Shown piece by piece: positions 39,701 to 53,481 of a DNA stretch of 64,000 nt (positions within the stretch are counted from its first letter, which is position 1; each line of letters opens with the position of its first letter). Source of the DNA: Tubiluchus corallicola (taxonomy: Eukaryota; Priapulida; Priapulimorpha; Priapulimorphida; Tubiluchidae); NCBI GenBank assembly GCA_030141605.1, contig JAQGDQ010000106.1, positions 372,001 through 436,000 of the forward strand. Direction: 5' to 3'. Made by a program: the position numbers and the translations under genes. A model generated the notes under the pieces. The model was not told the DNA's origin. It saw only the letters and a list, made by a program, of their open reading frames with translations, and searched no databases.

Positions 39701-42700
39701 CCTGTATCTTCCTGTAACAATGAGTGCCATAATGTGATAATATTGCATGAAAACAATGTCTAGAACAGTACTACTATCACGTTGTTTCTTACCTTGTATC
39801 CACTAGTCAGCAAGTGATTGTTGATGTTCGCAAGTTCAGTAACAAGATTTTTTTCAGCTCTGTGAACAGCGTCATCGCTTGTTGCAGCTAGAAAGTGATT
39901 GAACTTCTACAAATAAACAACACTTTCATAAAAATATTAACCTTTTCGTTCAGGAGTATTAATTTATGCTATATCAATTATGATCATGCATAGCAATATA
40001 CAAAAATGCAGTGTAGTGCGCTATTAACACTGTTAAAGGACACAGGACAAGGACATATGCTTACAAGAAATACACTAATCATGAAAAATCAGTATTAGTT
40101 TTTACATTTTCACTTCAAAATGAAGTAACACCAAGAGCATCACAAGTATTAGTACAAGAATTATTAATATTAGAAGTCAGATGCTTGATATCATCCCTGC
40201 AACCCTGTAATTCTAAGTACAACTTTAATTCGTCTGTCTGAGATGTAATGTCCATCACATCATCATAATACGAGCGCTAACGAAATTCACGACTTTGCGC
40301 ATGATTTAAAAAGAATTACTTGTTTCACTTCTACCTACACTTCATCAAAGTAAGACAAGCATCACACGCAGAAACGCAAGCTGACAACGACGTTCAATTG
40401 AATAGATTCCAACATCATTTTTTGACACAGTGCGTCGTAAGCACCGTGAAGCACAACAAGTTCACAGCATACTGAGTGACATTCAATTGGACGATAGTAA
40501 ACCGGGGGTATTTATTAATAATCAAGGTAATACTGATGGCTGTACAAGCGCGTATAAGACTCCAACAATAATTTACATTTCTCTCAGAGCAATCACGTGG
40601 TCAATTCCGAACCGGGTGCGTGTAAACAATAAAAGGCCAACAAACCGTTTGGTAAACAGAATGAGAATACATCATAAGTCCGAGAAACACGCCTTCCCTA
40701 GGTTGACACCCTCGCCCCATCGCCGCTCACATAAACAGCAATATCATGTCGACTACATCCGGAGTCATCTTTTGCAAGTAAAGAGTTACTTTAACTTTTA
40801 CCTGAACAAGATTCACCTTGGCGGCACAGCCTTGCGTGTTTCTCTAGCAAGAGAGTAAACAAACGCAGGAAGGGCAAACAGGTTTAGCGAGACATGACAC
40901 TCGTTTTACTCGCTTCAAGCGAGGTTTTTGTAGAGTAATGCCAAGACCTCGGGCGCAATAGCAAGCGTTTTCTAACTATTGAAATACCACTACGATACCA
41001 CGGAGCAGGATATTTCATCACTCAAAAAAGTATAGGACCAAATAGCTTGTAGACCCGCGTTTCCAAACACCAATACTTTCCGGAAACGTGTCTGCTAGGT
41101 TTCCACGTGTAAATGGCAATCATAACAACTATTTATCAAACTTTAACTTTGCCAGACTGTCAATAAGTTTACTTCTGCTTAAATTACCATAATTTTCTAA
41201 AAAAAATCAATCAAACCAGTAGATATGATGTACAAATTAGAAAAGAAACAGGTTACGGAGATTATCAGAGGTTAATATCATGAACTTAAAAACATAAATT
41301 CTTTTCTCCATTGTCATATCATGCAAATATGATAAATAAATAAATATCGGGTTACTATAGAAGATTCCAGGCCATGAAGCAGTTTTTGGATCACCTAAAG
41401 GCCACTAAAATATTGATGGTAAAGCAAAAACTGTAGCTCAATGCGGCACTAAATCAGCAAACCTGTTTAATTCATGTTTAATTAATTACATATGATTGGT
41501 GAAATTAGATACAAAAATGACACAAATTACTCATTTTAGTGATCACAGTGGGCGCTTGGGGGTATAACTGTTTTAAACAGATTGGAACTTGGTTAGTAAA
41601 TGGTTTGGCGACTGTGCAGTTTATCTGCTACGAACGCGCACATACTGTCGGACTTTGAATGGGACCAAAATTATTAATAGGTCAGTAGCAATTAACGAAC
41701 TAAACTGTTTTCCAACAAACCGTATACTTATACAATTATACTTAATTTCATAAGTTGCATTAATTTTTATCCGAGTGATTCCTCACCTAATGTTCATAAA
41801 GCTAAGAAGATAAGAGAGTAGTACGATACTGTCAGGGCGAGATAAATCACTGGATAGCTTATGTAATTATCAACAAGTCTATCCATCATTATTGATCGAA
41901 ACCAGAAGTATGTTTTACTACATATTACCACTAGATACACAACCTTTAAAACATAAACACGGACCGAGACTGGGACCTCGTATGAACATAGAAATGGGGG
42001 GGGGGCGTAAGTTACGGAATATGGTATAATTGTATATGTAGTTACAACATCTAATTTCCCTAAAAACAAGGCACAGAAAACACTACAAGCTTACTCATAT
42101 AGGATGGAGAGGAAGCATTTACACAAACTTGCTTATATTAGGTAAATACCTTAAATAAAAAAAAAACAAAACATGGCGTTGAGTAGTTGGCGTGTCTTCA
42201 GAGCTTAATTTTATTTAAATGTGCAACTGTGGCTGAATTGAGGAAGGAGCGACCACCCACAGATCACGCGTAAGATGTCATCCAATGTACATATCGCAGC
42301 CAACATTAATAACAGACGAGCGAAGTCCTACAGCTAACGTAAGGGTCTTAATGGACAGAATGAGACACAACCTCCGAAATAATGCAAAATAGCCTTCGGA
42401 GAAAGTCTGTAACCACAAGAAGCCCCTTTCCCAGCTCGTGAAACGCGAGTTGTGAGTGACTGTTAAAAAAGGTATCGTTCTCAATGCACGTACTGAATAC
42501 GGCTTGACAAAAAACAATCCGGTTATAATACAGTATAACTGCATAAGCACTACTAAACTACATTTTTGTGCCCGACTCTGTAATCTCTCGCAAACATAGA
42601 TAAGGTGCATAATGGATTAAGCCTACCTGTGCAAATACGCACGCCGTCGCAATAAATTACCCGCGCCTTGGATAGCCAGAAAACACGCATGCATTACTCC

Positions 42701-45700
42701 AGCGGTCAATCAGAGGTTATAGCGAATTGGGAACAAGTTTACTCGAAGGGAATCGAGGGATTTTCCCTTACCCTAAATAGCAATCATTTGTTACTATGGC
42801 AACTGTGCAACAACTTTTTTGGTTGGAAGCAGGTGTGATCACAATCGACGACGCGTGATGATTACATTACCTGCTTTAATTCCTTGTTAATAGCTACAGT
42901 ATGAAAATTGCGCGCAACGGACGTCTAATGGTCATGTTAAAACATATTGCTATTAGTTCACCACTGGCCATTCTATCTAAAAAGAAGTTACACCTACTAC
43001 AGCATTTTGTTGCATTTGTTATAACCATTGTTAATCGACCGAAATAGCTGTCTTAGAGTTGTGTTAGCCAAATTCAGATTCATACATACATACAATCGTC
43101 GAGGTGAACAGCAATGGGTGCATGGCGAAACAAAATACGCAAAGAAAATTTTCCCGGCGGTCACTCGTTCATTTATTGACCTGCTTAACTTCGTCCCTAG
43201 TCATTACAAAACCAGCCGGTCTTTCCTAAACCAGCTCGCCTCTACATACCTGCAGTTAATGCACATAGATGTACATGTATAAGCATTAGAATGAGTAGTA
43301 CCGCTCTCATCAGGTCCTAGTAATTTAGTAAATGCAATACACTGCACAGCCGAGAAAATAAGTCAGTGTCAGTGGCTGTTGTGGGGGATATTACACATAC
43401 CTCTCAAGTAACACGTCTTTGAAATCTCGAAAAAATGGCTATGAAACAAATAAAAACAAGACACTCCATGAAATGCAACAATGTTGGTGACAGCTTACAA
43501 GCAACCGATCAAAGAAATGAAACCTAAAATATGTAAAAATTTATTGTACGCATTATAGTAAAAAATACACTGAAAAGGTCAATTTTGTAGCTAATTTTGT
43601 TAATGCAACTTGTCATGAAACTGCCACCCTCGTGCGATCGCCACGGTAGATTGTGCGCTACGATCAAACTCCGTGACTGATACATTCCATTGCACTGGCT
43701 CATGCAGGTGTAGTTGCTGATATTGTACAGTAGCTATCAAGTACATGATCCAGCAAAAATGATAAGACCGCTTCCCAGCGCTCAAGCTAAATAATTCAGG
43801 TTTATTGGTAATCTCGGGTGCTGTACTGTTTGTACAGCAGGCGCTACGCTGCGGCTGTCGATAGAGCAGTTTACCAAGTCCAAAAACTGTATTAATATAC
43901 TATGGAGAACTCCTTCTAATACGACTTTTAAATACACGTAAAAAAATCTGTCGATAAAAAAGAAAAGTGCAGAATGCTGGAAACTGTCTTCAACAGAAAA
44001 GTACAAAAGATCACTGAAATTCTTTTCAAATTTGATCCGAGTGACCTTTGGGCATTCCTATAATTTTTTTTGCCTGAAGATACTTCAAAAGCGGGGACAA
44101 AAATGTTGTGTTTCTTTATTTATTTTTTGTGTTACTTTTTTTACCTTGCACCATTTCTTGACATTTAAGAATTAGTCTCATGTTACTTATAATTACCACT
44201 TACACGCATACACAAAAAACGCAAAGTATATAAATTAAATACGCTTTACTTATAAGCTACAACAAGATTTTTTACGACATAACATTTATCGCGCTGAGTT
44301 ATGACGTTGTCAATAAATAACTCTGTTTGGAAGGAAAAAACAGGAAACAAATACTTTGCTTTTAAAATGGCAAGAAAAGACCTAAAAAGCATGCAGGTTG
44401 TGTTCCTTCTTTAACTGTTTACAACTGACCAAAATCAACGGTCTCTGCGCATCTGATCTGACCTAAAAAATTTCTGAAATTTGTGAGTGAGATGAAACGC
44501 TATACTTATACTTCGATCTCGGGCACAATTGTCAGAAAAGAAAATGTTTCAGTCTTCTAATAAGATTAAGAATCGTCTTATTCTTGGCAATGGCCGAATG
44601 AGGTCAATGTCAGAGATTATAACATAGTTTATACACTGTTTAGCAAGTTGTAACTGGCTCTGTCTTTTGGTTTAAAAGAAGAAAGGTAGTAACATTGAGC
44701 ATGTGACCTCGCGTTCAGAATTAGACACTTTAGTGAGTCAATATTTTCTCAAGAAAAAAGCAGTACAGAACTACAGAACTAACTGGCTACAGTCGCTTAA
44801 CAAAGTTGTTCTTTTATAGAGAAAGAAAACAGCTTATCGCGAGCACGGTAATGGTCGAGTCGGCAAAATAATATCAACAAACATAATACGCCATTGATTG
44901 AATTTTACTGCTTTTAAAACATTAAATAACTGAACCTACACGCAATAAATCACAGGTATTCGATAAGGTTATGATTCCAAGCGCTGTTATACGCTAGTAC
45001 AGGCCCCGAGGTTGAAAAATAATTAATGACGCGAGTGTTAAAGGTTGACTAAACATTTTGATTTTATTGCTGACAGTTTTTTTTCAAGGACACAAACTAA
45101 TAACTTCAGCTAAATTTGCACCCTCCCACAGTACTACTATACACGGAACTACAAAGCATCTCAAAATAAACTGCAAAATCTGACAAGCCACACCATGACT
45201 CTGACACTCTATATTCTCTGAAAACAGCAAAATGATTAAAGCCTCTGACCACTGTCCCAAATTTCGCTTAAGAAAAACGCACTTACCAAGAAAACGTCAC
45301 CAATCTTCTTCCTGGCCAACGGAATGTCTATAAAGAGAGTTTGATCTGGAAACTCTTCCTTCAGGTATTCCTCAATTCTGTCTTCTGGAAGAGCAAGGTC
45401 GTCCGTCAGCAGAATTGGCGGAGGACTGTGAGTCAACTCCTACAGTGTAAATAAACAAATATTAGGCAATGTAGTTGTGGACTCTTGAACTAAGAGCAAA
45501 CTGTATAGGTGGACGACGTATAGGTGAATTAAACGTATCAAGTAATTGTTAAGTAGATTAAAATGCATTCCAGAGTGGTAATCAATGATATGGTTCTCTT
45601 AGAATAGGCCTTGTAGTAGTGTTCAAGGCTTCAGACTGAAGATGTTCGCTTACTCAAAGTGCCAATACTTTTTTATAAGTGTTGTATTAATAGTGTAAAT

Positions 45701-48700
45701 TGTTATACAACAGTTTCCAGCATTCTTTTCTTTCACTTATTTATAATATAATGTTGATGCAGATGAATCCACCATAATTCGCGTCGTTTTCCTTTGTTTT
45801 GAATCATGTTTAATTTCAACTGCTACAAGTAAACGTAAACTATGACGCATAATTAAGAGTTTTTCGGTTCAAATGTTTTTTAAACCGTTCATCAAATTTA
45901 AATAAAATGACAAGATAACCAGGTCGCCATGATGATTATAATGGTTTACCTTGATTTCTTTGGGGTATTGTTTCATGTTGACCGTCGTCACCGTCAGTGC
46001 TAGCTCATTCTTTTTTGACTTGAGGTACAGAACCATAAACCATTTCTGGCAGAATATGCAAGGACCTTTTCGCTCTCCATCAATTGGTGATGCCTGGAAT
46101 AGTGAATTAAATATCTCAGTGCTTTCCAAACACCTTAACATTTTGGGATTTTTGATACCTTATTTAATATGCAGTCAGACACTTGTTGCTGTCAAATTCG
46201 ATAGCACTCGATGTATTTTTGTATTTAATGAGCAAGAACATTTCCTAAGCCCCACACTGAGAGTATGCGGTTATGTACCAAAACGCCTTTCCCATAAAGA
46301 AGAAGGAATTTTAAAGTATATTCCAAAGAACTTTCCACAAAAAGTTATTTACTTAGCATTACGCTTACCCGCTAGAACGACTTATGTTATTGAAAAAGAA
46401 AATTCTTAATCAATTAAAATGTTCGCGCCACTTGGTAAAACGGCACTGCAACGCCATCGCATATAAAATAATTTATAATGCTTAGTTAGTGAATACAAAT
46501 GCTCTGATTATTTTTTCAAACTTTATGCAGTGTTATCTCAACTAAGTCTTGTCTCAAGTAACTTGCTTGTTAAAATGGCTGAGCATAACGGTCATCGCGG
46601 GAGCTGACTGCTAGTTTTATAAGGCAAGGCAAACCCTGTATGAAATGACGTTTAAGTGATTTAAAACAGCATTTAAATGATATAAAATTTCAAGACGATT
46701 TTTTTAACTTGATTTATGAAGAGTTTTTTGTGCTTTAAGATACTTTAGTAGTTACACCTGCTTGCATTTTTATAAAACTTTAAAAACCACTATACCTAAG
46801 ACCGCTATATTGTATAAACAACTAATTAGTGAGTCTACTAATTCTACTTTAAATGATTCTATATTATTTAGAAAAACGGCTAAGCAGGCATTTCGTGGCC
46901 AAAACCAATTCAAATAAAACTTTCAAAGTTACGACTGTACAGTTACACTTCGTTACAACATAATGAAAAAATGCATTTCTCTCATCCTCAGTGACTTTTT
47001 ATTTGTTTGAACAGCAGTTTGCCTTGTAAAGTCGTCCCCAAAAGCAAAATTGTTAACCTTGTAAAAAGTTACAAATTAGCGGCTTTTTAGCCCCTTTTAA
47101 GTGGCACTCGCCGTGACACCGGAGTGAAGTTTAATCGGTTTTGTCTCTGGTTTAACAGTGAAAAATAAAAGTTCACTCAAAGTGAAATTTGCCAAGTAAC
47201 CAACATACATAATCAACCCAGTAGTTTTTAATTCAGTGCAGTTTTTTAACTTATGCTTACAAACACTTAAACTTGAACTAACAATAGATTAAGCTTATTT
47301 CAACTCGTAGTGGCAGAAGTTATTTTAAATTATAGGTATAGGCATAATTAGAATCATGAGATTACTTCAAATTAGGTCCCTGTTTCCCTCAGTCTTCTGA
47401 ATATACGCTCAGTCCTGAATCCCGGCATTTCCTTTTTTCGGACAAATTTTACAAAAAATACTGATCAAATTCAAGTTAACGGTTAGGCCTACATAGCCTT
47501 AATGAAACAACTGTTAATATTAGAACAAAAATTTAGAAAACTGTAAATTTCGGTTTATTGTAAAGAAAAATGTTCCGTGCACCGCTAAGAAAGTTTGTTA
47601 TCAGTTACGATACCAGCATGTACAGCGCGCTCGTGCAAGCAGCTAACAACAATAACAGCAGCAGCACGTAACCAGAGGTACCGATGTAACGACCTTGACC
47701 TACTGGCACCTCCATGACAAATGCATCTAACCTTTCCCGCCGTCTTTGCACATATTAATAGAATATAATAGCAGGTTGAAATGCAAATCAATAGCCATAA
47801 GCTAGTGACTGCCAGAGACTAGAGTATAATTCTACACTCAACTGACTAATCTATTTAATAACGCCAAAAAAAAATTTCGTTTTCTTGTTGCTTTAAAAAG
47901 TGTTTTAACAGCAACAAATTATCACAGCATGACAAAACAGATATATATATATATATTGTACATGTCTACATTGCAAAAAACAACCAATTACAGGTTATCA
48001 ATTTTCAGTAACCTAAGCAGTTTTCATTAATGCACTGCGTTCAGCGTTATTAGTTATCCATAAGTGGTTAAAGCCAAACAATTGCTGCAATTGGTTTCTT
48101 TATTATAAGGATCCGCAGCTCAACAAACGTTATATTGGGGCAGTCGGTTTCCGTCACCGTTTCCTCGTCGTAATACTCTACATTTCTTGTTTTCGTTGAA
48201 ACTTTACCCTATTTCGATATTGCTGATGTGTCATGAGATACCTTATTCCATTCAATTCAATGTTATTGCAGAAATACAATAGTGTATCATGGCAAAAAAT
48301 TACAATTACAAAAAAAAATCAAAGTACAAGAACAAATACAATTATGCAACGCTGCAAAAACATGAGTTTTACAATTTAAATAATTTCATTTCAACTCAAT
48401 TCAATTTTATCTCGCAAATAGGATAGTGTATCATGGAAAAAATTACAATTGCAAAAAAGATCAAAGTACAAGAAATACAAAATATAACAAATACAATTAC
48501 ACAACGTTGCAAGAACATGATCAAAATAAAAGAGTGGGTTATAGGAACTGACAAGCGTACACTCATTCCATACAAATCAGTAAAAAACTGTAGGAGAGCA
48601 AAATTTTGCACACATTAATAGCTCCCAAATTCTAGTAAAGAACAGCGGTACAGGAAGTAATAGTAGAAGTACAACTTTACTTATTATATTACTAATTTTA

Positions 48701-49132
48701 CACAATAATCCTCTTTACGTAACGAACTATCTCGATGCTTATCTAGCAAAGACCAGTGAAATGACTATCTCACACTATGCAAACTTATCCATTGTTAATT
48801 ATACACGTATACAGTAAATATCATTCACGTACACGTAAGCATAAAAATATTCATACACATCTATATGAACTAAATCTACAGCAGAAGCCAGCAGGTAAGG
48901 TAGAATGGTAATTAGCTAAAATTAACAACAATGATAATTTACATCAATATCGTGAACACGGAAAACATGGAGGCACATTTCTTTCTGGAGCACGCTTTTT
49001 CAAGTGTACTAACAGAAACAGCATACACGCTATAGGTAACCATTACAAAAAATAAAAAACGACGCCGTTCGTTACCTTTATAAAAAGCTCCACCTCCGCC
49101 TTCCTCACGGGATGTGAGTTCGTTTCTGTCAT
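36748..49132 (-). CDS. CLIC: Chloride intracellular channel (CLIC/EXC-4) family protein, complete
   Basis: The six exons, in transcript order, are 49076-49132, 45950-46093, 45287-45439, 39793-39906, 37934-38068 and 36748-36918. All are phase 0 with GT-AG borders, totalling 774 nt and 257 residues (CLICs are usually about 240-260). CLICs have a glutathione-transferase fold, occur in soluble and membrane-inserted forms and have oxidoreductase activity. The N-terminal thioredoxin-like half has VELFIK, then a redox-type C-I-F-C motif at residues 31-34 and WFMVLYLKSKK, the putative membrane-inserting helix. The all-helical half has LTLYDCELMPKLQHIRVASK and SCPADQDIIANY. The two-cysteine site and helical core resemble the insect and nematode type more than vertebrate CLIC1/4 (CPFS). 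The ATG at 49130-49132 gives MTETNSHPVRKAEVELFIK. Intron 3 is about 5.4 kb. The paralog cannot be assigned. Confidence 0.93.
39907..45286. other. CLIC intron 3, no gene seen
   Basis: This 5.4-kb intron contains a GC-richer patch (about 40380-43300) with an open frame of 142 codons at 40430-40858 on the plus strand. The frame has no recognisable domain, and no splice partners or upstream signals are visible. I see no convincing gene or classifiable repeat. Confidence 0.5.
46094..49075. other. CLIC intron 1 with a local duplication and AT microsatellite
   Basis: About 3 kb. It holds a short AT microsatellite at about 47940-47957. It also holds a tandem duplication: GTGTATCATGG followed by AATTACAATT and ATCAAAGTACAAGAA occurs at about 48283 and again at about 48427, an offset of 144 bp. 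Otherwise it is featureless AT-rich DNA. Confidence 0.6.
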
Positions 49133-51539
49133 AATTTTTCCTCGCAGGTAACTGCCTAATAGACAACAAGAAAATTGATCACTTTCACTGTTAAATTACT
49201 AAACACACAACTTTACTAATGTATGCACTAACGCCCGACAACGAAATCGCAGGCAAAGGATTATAGCAGGTGTCTCACACGGTTTGCGCATATACCTGTT
49301 GCAGGACACACCCACTCTGGAATTTCTTGTAAGGTAGAACTGCCATCTAGTGATAAACTTGATTATTAAATAACTAGCTAGATGATGAGAAGAGTTTATG
49401 CTAAACAAGCTTTCACAGTTCAGGATGATCACAACCGTCTAATAACAATATTAAAAATTAAAAAGAAGTTACTTTTAGTCAACAAAAAAGAAAGGAAAAA
49501 CAATAGCAGCCAGCTAGGTATAAAAAATCTATTTATAAAGTATTAAAATTACATTCACATGAGGCACGACCAATCCAGACAACAATTCATAAAAAACATC
49601 ATGATTTTATGTGTATTATATTATCGGAACTTTTAAGTGGGTCATTTATTAAACAAACTGCTTACAATTTTACAAGCAAGTAATCTGCAACGTATAGCCA
49701 ATATCCGAGAGAGTAAAATGGTATATTGTTGATCTTGAATATGTATGTGTATGTGTCTGTATATAAGTTCGCACCATACTGTGTGTTTGTGTATAGCAGC
49801 AATTAAAAGAGATGAATCACTCGTTTTCTTCATGACTGAAGTCAAGCAACATCGATGCTGGGCTGTGAATGGCATGCGATCGCCTGAGTTCAATTACTTG
49901 CTCAGGGAAGTTTTCTCTAAACTGATTTTGGCTGCTTGAGGAAGGATACCCTGGGTGTATATATTACATACATTCGAAGATGTGTCTGCCAGTCTTGTTT
50001 TGAACAATGTTTTACCATAATTGTGACTGTCTAAATGAATAAATGAAAACTTAATTAACGTCATTGATAGGAAGTTACTGACTTTTGTAGATTCTCATGC
50101 ATGCAGCACGCTCGTCTCCAGTTAGACTTTTCTTACTGATAACAGTATGAGATCAATCACAAGGGTGATCTAGGTTTAACATAGTATTATAATACCTACC
50201 ATCTTTGTTCACCTAAATAGCATGTGTTCACTTTAGTAATTAATTTCTTTTAAAAGCAGTTGTACTTTTATTTATTTTATGCATAATGCGCACAGTCAGT
50301 CATGTACCCCAGTATTTTAGCAACTTCTTACTATTATACAACTTTTAGTATCATTTCTAATTGTTTTTCTTCTACGTACCATTTTACCTTTGCTCTGATG
50401 TTTGCTTCTCATGAGTTCTTTGTATCCTGATTAAGCTTACTATTGGGCACGTCACTCACTGACATAATAAATCACTTGAACGTCGTGTAGCTACTATGTT
50501 TAAAAATAATAGTTATTAATTAGATTAAACTTTACCGGGATGGATGCGGCAATAATAGTCATCGATTCAACGTCTTCGTGTCACAAATACATCTTGTCAT
50601 CTGCATGGCTTCTGCCATGTCAGTTAAATTTCATCCTTCGTGGTAGGTACAATTACGTAAGTTATTTCCAGTAAGGCAGTAACATACCTTATAATGTCTA
50701 TATCTACTACCCACTGATCAAAGTAATATCAATATAAAAAATTTACACTAAATTAAAAGCATAATAAGATTATTATGCGTCACAGTACCCGAATGTTTGT
50801 ATGCCAACTGCCAAGCAGACGACAGGTCCGGGTTTGCAGAATAAATTGCTAACTTTGCTTACTGGTTTACAGGATAATCAAGCTTAATGAAGAGTTCCCA
50901 TATTGAATGCCTTAGTAATCGACAATTCGTGTGTCTAACATCAGAATGTTAAGATGTGTAGGACTTCTAATGAAATTGTCAAAAACAACACTAGTAAGAT
51001 TAGCATTTAACAATTCACTGAAACCTATAAAACGACCTTCTGGGAAACCAAAAACAATTTGGATATCAAGAATTAATAATTCATTTTATTTTTCTAAAAC
51101 AACAATTTTTGCAATTTTATAATAAAAAATGAAAATTATATAAATGAGAAGGGGCAGCGAAGGGACCATACGGACATCAGGTCAGCTGCCTCTATAATAA
51201 TAGCTTATTGCAACAGTTAACGTATATAAGAACTTTGCAGTTTGTTGTAAAAATACACGAAAATGATGATAAAGACTTAGTCAATGCACAATATACAAAA
51301 CAAAAAGAGAATCAAAACTTGTTGGGCAAGAAAAACAAAGTAATAATCGAAACAAAATAAAAATATAAAAGAAGGAGAATAATTTGTTGCAGTAATGTAA
51401 ACAAAGCTCAAACAAAATGAAAATATAACACAAAAGAGAACAATCTAATGATCTAATCTCTAATATCAAATCAAAGCAACAAAAAAGAGAAAAAATAAAA
51501 GAAATCCCAAAATAAAAAAAGAATAATGAATAGCATGCT

Positions 51540-52400
51540 ATGTGATATTCTTAAATGGCAGCAGTACTAATTTTGATTATATTGTGACATCAAGATCTGT
51601 TTATATTTTTTGATCAAGTTAAAGTAAGAGCTAGATGTTACTTCATTTGGCAGTGAGTTCCATAATGTGGCATCTTTACATCTTAGAGAATTTTGGCCCA
51701 TACTAGTATTGAATCTTTCAATGAAACATGACTGACTATATGCAAATCTGGTTGCGTAACGTTGTACAGTAGAAGCTGCGTTATAATAATTTAAGAATAG
51801 AGATGGCAGCATTTGGTGTTTAAATTTTAACATAAACTTTGCCAGTTCGAGCTGGCAAGTGTCCTGAAGTTTTAGAAGGTTGAGATTAAAATATAGAGGT
51901 GTCATGTGGTCCTGTCTATTAGAGTAAGTCATCACTTGTATCATACGGTTTTGTGCTGAGGTTACAGAGTGGATTGTTGTGGCAGCAGCGCAGCCCAAGG
52001 CTAATAAGCAGTAGAGTAAATGTGGTATGAATAGAATTGTATATAATAGCCTAATGGATGAAGAATCTAAGTAATATCTAACTCTGTATGCCAAGCCAAT
52101 AACTTTGCTTATCTTATGTGAAACATGCTGAATATGTGATTTCCAGGATAGCTTTGAGTCAACCAATACACCTAAATATTTCACTTCATTTGTGTGCTCA
52201 GTGGTATTAGTACCCATTTTAACGTTAATATCAGGTTCATTTTTGCGATTAGTGATAAGCATGTATTTAGTTTTTTAAGTGTTGACAGATAATTTGTTGG
52301 CTCTTAGCCACTCATTTATTTTCATCAATTCTTGGTTAACAGAAGTTTCTAAGGCTGTTATTTATCATAAATAAATTTGTGTCATATGCAAATCGACGTT
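51540..52400 (-). mobile_element. Truncated, inactive LINE reverse-transcriptase fragment
   Basis: A 231-codon frame at 51567-52262 encodes a non-LTR retrotransposon ORF2 C-terminal region, with NEVKYLGVLVDSKLSWKSHI and FIPHLLYCLLALGCAA typical of CR1/jockey-like elements. Upstream the match continues with breaks: KINEWLRANKLSVNT, an in-frame stop, then after a frame change FAYDTN at about 52379-52392, where active enzymes have F-A-D-D. Sequence upstream of this point is lost, so the copy is 5'-truncated as is usual for LINEs. It has at least one stop, one frameshift and a lost catalytic Asp. Confidence 0.88.
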
Positions 52401-52420
52401 GTAAATAAAGATTTACAACA

Positions 52421-52879
52421 GCTGAGACCAGTGGCGGCTCTTAGCTCAATTACTGGGGGTGCTGCTTTTTAGCCATTGTTTATACAGTGTAAAACAAAAC
52501 AAACATATGTAATTTTAATGTTGTAATTTTAAACAAACAAACATGCGAAAATTTATACATAAACTTGACAAAATCCTAAACAAAAAATATTGTTTGCTTA
52601 CGAACAGCCTAAATTGTCGCATTTCAAGAATGTGCCAGTACACAGCTTTTAAGCTCTTGACAACTGACAACAAACTATGTGAGCGACAGTACTTTCTCTA
52701 CCTAGCTTCAGACTGTAGCAGCTAGCATCTTACCCTCACGTGCTTTGGACCGCACAAGTATAAAAAGAGAACTAAAGAAAAAGGACTTTATTATATTAAA
52801 TATTATCGATAATACTGAGTAAAAATAGAGGGTGCAGCAGTTCCACAGTACCTATACACGAGCTGCCACTGGCTGACAC
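52421..52879. mobile_element. hAT-like MITE with 8-bp target-site duplication
   Basis: The element itself is 52429-52871 (443 bp). It begins CAGTGGCGGCTC and ends GAGCTGCCACTG, so the 12-bp terminal inverted repeats match at 11 positions. It is flanked by GCTGAGAC (52421-52428) and GCTGACAC (52872-52879), an 8-bp duplication with one difference. CAGTG-type ends plus an 8-bp duplication are the hallmark of hAT transposons. The element has no transposase and is non-autonomous. Confidence 0.8.
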
Positions 52880-52996
52880 CAAACCTACAATAGCACCACA
52901 AGAGTTGAAAATTTTAGCTGCAGACAGGAAGCTGTGGAGTGCTCTAATAAAGGACAGAGGCTCTAAGTCTACAATAGATGCTTAGAACAACAGAAG
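52872..52996 (+). mobile_element. LINE 3'-end fragment, probably interrupted by the MITE
   Basis: In the plus-strand frame from 52872 the text reads ADTKPTIAPQELKILAADRK then LWSALIKDRGSKSTIDA and a stop at 52983-52985. This resembles the C-terminal end of some LINE ORF2 proteins (helical, with a DRxxW core). It is followed by an AAG-rich simple tail. The preceding codons (about 52409-52420) would continue across the MITE insertion point. Confidence 0.45.
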
Positions 52997-53481
52997 AAGA
53001 AGAAGAAAAAGAACATTTGTGTGCTATGTTTTGAGAATAAATGGCAAATATAGACAATGTAGACAATATAAGCAACATTCCTCACTAAATGATGTTATTT
53101 TCAGTGACTTGTCGTGACAATAGCCAACAGAATTGCCTTAAAACCTTGCAAAAACCACCTGGCAAATCAAAAACAAGTTGGGTAGCTAAAATAAATTAGA
53201 TAAATAAAGATGTTCAATAACTTCAACCAAAGCTAGCTACATTTATGAGCAGAAGATCTTACACTGTTAGCCACAGATAGGTGATGGTGGAATACTCTAA
53301 GGGTAGTATAAGACGAGGATTTTGTTTTTGAAAAAAAAATTTTATTTGGCTTTTTAGTAATTACTGAATAGTAACACTGAGTAACCATTTGGAGAAAAAT
53401 ATGCATAGTTAATCGAGTCATATGATTTTAATATAAATTGAATGTACATATCTGCATTGTGGTTTAGCATAATATGCAAAA

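Larger units (their letters stand above)
49133..53481. other. Divergent intergenic region between CLIC and CEP162-like
   Basis: This region separates the CLIC start codon (minus) from the CEP162-like start codon (plus), so it probably holds both promoters. I cannot identify core promoter elements with confidence. 49140-51500 shows no gene. 51540-52983 is made of LINE fragments and a MITE. 52990-53481 is AT-rich leader or promoter for the plus-strand gene. Confidence 0.55.

Noticed and set aside
40430-40858. 142-codon plus-strand frame in CLIC intron 3
   Set aside because: No family features, no convincing signals at its ends, and the GC-richer local composition favours long chance frames.
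45951-46409. 152-codon plus-strand frame overlapping CLIC exon 2
   Set aside because: Its first third is the antisense of a conserved CLIC exon, and the rest has no recognisable domain.
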